In this document: positions 54,657 to 56,913 of the stretch, one piece after another | Position numbering within the stretch: position 1 is the stretch's first letter | How the letters are laid out: the number at the start of each line of letters is the position of its first letter | DNA from: an uncultured Prolixibacteraceae bacterium | GTDB lineage: Bacteria; Bacteroidota; Bacteroidia; Bacteroidales; Prolixibacteraceae | Length of the DNA: 56,913 nucleotides | Reading direction: 5' to 3' | NCBI GenBank assembly: GCA_937915865.1 | Contig: CALGIG010000103.1 | Span: forward strand, 1-56,913 | Notes under the pieces: model-generated | Databases searched by the model: none | Told to the model about the DNA's origin: nothing | Seen by the model: only the letters and a program-made list of their open reading frames with translations | Program-made: the position numbers and the translations under genes

Positions 54657-55169
54657 ATGAACGATTCAAAAGAGCTTCGGTTCAAGCAAATTATCGAAGA
54701 AAACAAACTCCGGATCGAGAGTATTTGCCGGTATTACTCGTCGAATTTGGAAAACCGGAAAGATCTTTATCAGGAAATTTTAGTCAACATCTGGAAAAGC
54801 CTCGATAAGTTTCGTGGAGATTCAGCTATCAGTACCTGGATTTACCGCATTGCTGTGAATACTTCGCTGAATTTTGCCGGTAAAGCCTACCGAAACATGA
54901 ACCTGAACCTGGAGCAAACGCCTCAAAGCCTGAATATTTTGATTGATAACGACGAGCTTGAACTAAAACAGAAAAGAGAGCAACAACTCGAAGCGCTCGA
55001 AACCGAACTGAATTTGTTGTCGATCATCGACAAAGCCCTTATTTCACTGGTACTCGAAGGTCTTTCGATGCGCGAAATTGCCGATATTATTGGGCTTACC
55101 GAACCGAACGTAAAAGTGAAAATTCACCGGATAAAAGAAAACCTTAAACAACAGTTAATTAAAGCATAA
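54657..55169 (+). CDS. ECF-type sigma-70 factor
   Basis: A 170-residue RNA polymerase sigma factor. Region 2 spans ~10-80 (NRKDLYQEILVNIWKSLDKF, STWIYRIAVNTSLNFAGK); region 4 spans ~115-168 (LLSIIDKALISLVLEGLSMR, EIADIIGLTEPNVKVKIHRI). There is no region 1.1 or 3. Its stop lies 5 bases before the ATG of a membrane protein, likely its partner. Targets are unknown. Confidence 0.95.
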   Translation: MNDSKELRFKQIIEENKLRIESICRYYSSNLENRKDLYQEILVNIWKSLDKFRGDSAISTWIYRIAVNTSLNFAGKAYRNMNLNLEQTPQSLNILIDNDELELKQKREQQLEALETELNLLSIIDKALISLVLEGLSMREIADIIGLTEPNVKVKIHRIKENLKQQLIKA

Positions 55170-55174
55170 CCGCC

Positions 55175-55735
55175 ATGACAACAACAATAGATACTCCCAA
55201 TTTGGACCTCAATGAGCTTATAGAAGGGCTTCGCCGCGAAGACGACCGGAACCTGCATTTAACCAACCGTTTTAAATGGATTATGTGGATTTTTGCACCA
55301 CTGTATTTTATCTTTTTTCTTATCATGCTATATGAAGACGAACCCATACTGAAAGAACTTGGCTTTTTCTTCTTTTCGGCCAGCTTCCTGTTTTTCGCCA
55401 TCATCTTCCGGAATCTGAATAACGAATACAAATCTGTTGACTACGGAATACCTACTACAGAAATGCTGCGAAAAGCGGCGCAGCGATACGAAATCTGGCA
55501 GACAAAAACGGCGAAAGCCATGTTCCCGGCATTTCTGGCAGCCATTGGAGTTGCTCTTGCCTGCGAAGAAATGATTCCGAATATTGACGACACCGCTACT
55601 CGCATTGTTGTTGCATTCCTGGTGTATTCACTGATGTTGGGCATTGGGTTCAGTATCGGCTACCTGATCTGGTACAAACGCCAGAAACCTTTGCGCGACC
55701 ATGCTTTGCGGCTATTGGAAGAACTGGAAAAATAA
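55175..55735 (+). CDS. membrane protein coupled to the ECF sigma factor
   Basis: A 186-residue protein. A ~35-residue cytoplasmic N-terminus (NLDLNELIEGLRREDDRN) is followed by four likely helices (IMWIFAPLYFIFFLIMLY, FFFFSASFLFFAIIF, AMFPAFLAAIGVALA, IVVAFLVYSLMLGIGFSIG). Position and topology suggest an anti-sigma role. However, I see no zinc (HxxxCxxC) anti-sigma or FecR-type motif, so it would be an atypical one. Both genes likely form one operon. Confidence 0.8.
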   Translation: MTTTIDTPNLDLNELIEGLRREDDRNLHLTNRFKWIMWIFAPLYFIFFLIMLYEDEPILKELGFFFFSASFLFFAIIFRNLNNEYKSVDYGIPTTEMLRKAAQRYEIWQTKTAKAMFPAFLAAIGVALACEEMIPNIDDTATRIVVAFLVYSLMLGIGFSIGYLIWYKRQKPLRDHALRLLEELEK

Positions 55736-56446
55736 ACGCATCAATTAATTCTCCTAAAATTTAGTCAGGATTTCCTGAGTGAAGCCTAGACTCGTTATTG
55801 CATAGGTACTTCTGAAGGAGAGGCGCTATATAAAAGTCTTCTGGGTTTTATTTAAATTTTATTGATCCCATAGAATACCTAATTGATTTAGCGTTGGGGC
55901 AAAGCCCGCATCGCACAAAGAACTACTTTTTTCAGCTCATCGGCAAGGTCACTTGAGATTCATTCAGCTTTAGGCAACTTTAAAGTAATCATTCCTTATA
56001 TGACCGGCAGGCAGTTATGCCACCTTGCAGTGAACCATAAAAAACAACACTTAATTCTTTCTCTTAACCTGAGCCCGATTTCCGATTTGATGTAACAGAC
56101 TAACAAATAAGACACTAAAGTTTGTATCATGGAGTAAAAAAAAGACAAGGCTTTAAACTTTATTTGCTGAACCTAACCAACAAATCACAGGTGTCCGGTA
56201 AAAATGAGGCATAAAAAGATGCCGCAACTACGTTGCTTAAAAACAGGCAGCATAGCTGCTTAATATTTGTAGAAAGTTGGCAAGACGACTTATAATGTAT
56301 GCTAATATCAGTAGAAAACACGTATTCCCCTACATTCGAAAATTTGAACAGAGAAATCGCTTTTAAAGATCAACCGGGAAATACTTGATAGATTTTTCTT
56401 GTACTCACCCCGTCGCACCTGCGATGCGCCACTCCTCTCTCACGAG
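55736..56446. other. gene-free, hairpin-rich region next to the IS remnant
   Basis: About 710 bases with no convincing reading frame. Hairpins include GGCAT-ATGCC (56208-56223), GCAAC-tac-GTTGC (56224-56236) and GCAGC-ata-GCTGC (56247-56259). The part next to the transposase stop should be the 3' end of the insertion sequence; GGTGTCCGGTAAAAATGAGG near 56190 looks like a possible element end, but no partner end is in view to confirm it. Confidence 0.5.
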
Positions 56447-56913
56447 CTACTCTTTATACATATCTTTGTTATGTTTAGTTAAAATTAGGCCTTGGTACAT
56501 GGTGTTAAATCTATCAAGGCCTCTTTTCATTGTAATGGGGCCTGGCTTACCCATGCTTTGATACCCTTTCCAACCGCCCATCCGGGCGATTATCCAGGAC
56601 ATTCTTGCAAGTGTTCCCTTGGGGTGCGGGTTCTTCTGTAATTGTGTCTTCCCCTCATATCTGGCCTGGCTCACATTTTCCGCAAATTCGATCTCTTGTT
56701 CACTGAAAACAACTGCTCCGCTTACAGAACACAGCCCATCCCTATCCTGGCGGAGCTGCAATATTTTTAATGCTGCCTCCATAGCCATGACCGCTAATTT
56801 TTTTAGCCCCTTTCCGCTTTCAAGTGTTAAGTTAATTTTGATATGACGTATTAAAGGTGTATCTTTACCAAAAAACTCATGGTACTGTACACAATAAAAC
56901 TGAGCAAGTTTGA
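56447..56913 (-). mobile_element. IS4-family transposase, C-terminal part (cut by right edge)
   Basis: The minus-strand frame is open from the right window edge to the stop at 56447 (about 155 residues). It reads KLAQFYCVQYHEFFGKDTPL at the edge and contains HPKGTLARMSWIIARMGGW, then GYQSMGKPGPITMKRGLDRF, matching the C-terminal dimerisation region of Tn5/IS50-like IS4 transposases. The internal ATG at 56788 is not a real start. The N-terminal two thirds lie beyond the edge, so whether the element is intact cannot be judged. Confidence 0.88.

Overview
The window reads as chromosomal DNA of a Bacteroidota bacterium, most like the Marinilabiliales/Prolixibacteraceae type (inference from gene content; no marker such as 16S rRNA is present). 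The evidence is a type IX secretion sorting domain, DUF4954 beside NagB, Bacteroidota-type promoters (TTG, about 19 bases, then TAnnTTTG), weak Shine-Dalgarno use, and many GC-rich intergenic palindromic repeats. I see no tRNA, rRNA, CRISPR array, prophage or plasmid genes.

Both edges lie inside fragments of an IS4-family transposase gene in opposite orientation. Region by region: 0.07-4.7 kb carries a periplasmic-binding/H-protein-like membrane fusion, a Tat-type TIM-barrel protein, a tiny T9SS protein, a ferredoxin and endonuclease III. 4.9-10.2 kb is more GC-rich: an ABC-F ATPase, AroE, a YdeI-like protein and an RNA methyltransferase, separated by repeat-filled gaps. 10.3-18.1 kb (minus strand) has LpxA, a Crp-like regulator, serine acetyltransferase, a PnuC-NadR pair, an S41 protease and a PadR-PspC cassette. 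18.4-21 kb (plus) has a GroES-like protein, an alpha/beta hydrolase and an aspartate aminotransferase, ended by an unusually long bidirectional terminator. 21-25.4 kb is a five-gene minus operon (97-aa unknown, methyltransferase, DUF4954, NagB, small membrane protein). 25.5-28.5 kb encodes an outer-membrane protein and a Tyr/Trp/Gly-rich lipoprotein. 28.6-33.6 kb (plus) has ProS, a conserved unknown, PepT and TilS. 33.6-38.5 kb is a three-gene phosphorelay with no DNA-binding output.

38.7-50.8 kb is a heme-synthesis island, all on the minus strand, transcribed hemA-hemC-hemD-hemB-hemL-(unknown basic protein)-hemE-hemN-hemG-hemF. It covers every step from glutamyl-tRNA to protoporphyrin IX. 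It holds both the oxygen-independent (HemN) and oxygen-dependent (HemF) coproporphyrinogen oxidases, which suits life at changing oxygen levels. Ferrochelatase is not in the window.

51.6-53.4 kb is a phosphate-uptake pair (DUF47 protein plus PiT permease), followed by a DUF4395 membrane protein and an ECF sigma factor with a membrane partner. The last 1.2 kb is a gene-poor repeat zone leading into the right transposase fragment. Nothing here is a clear new defence or biosynthetic system. The most under-described items are the binding-protein/H-like fusion that lacks the lipoyl lysine, the DUF4954 operon with its 97-aa partner, a peptidase whose C-terminus is written by an intergenic repeat, and the density of distinct palindromic repeat families.
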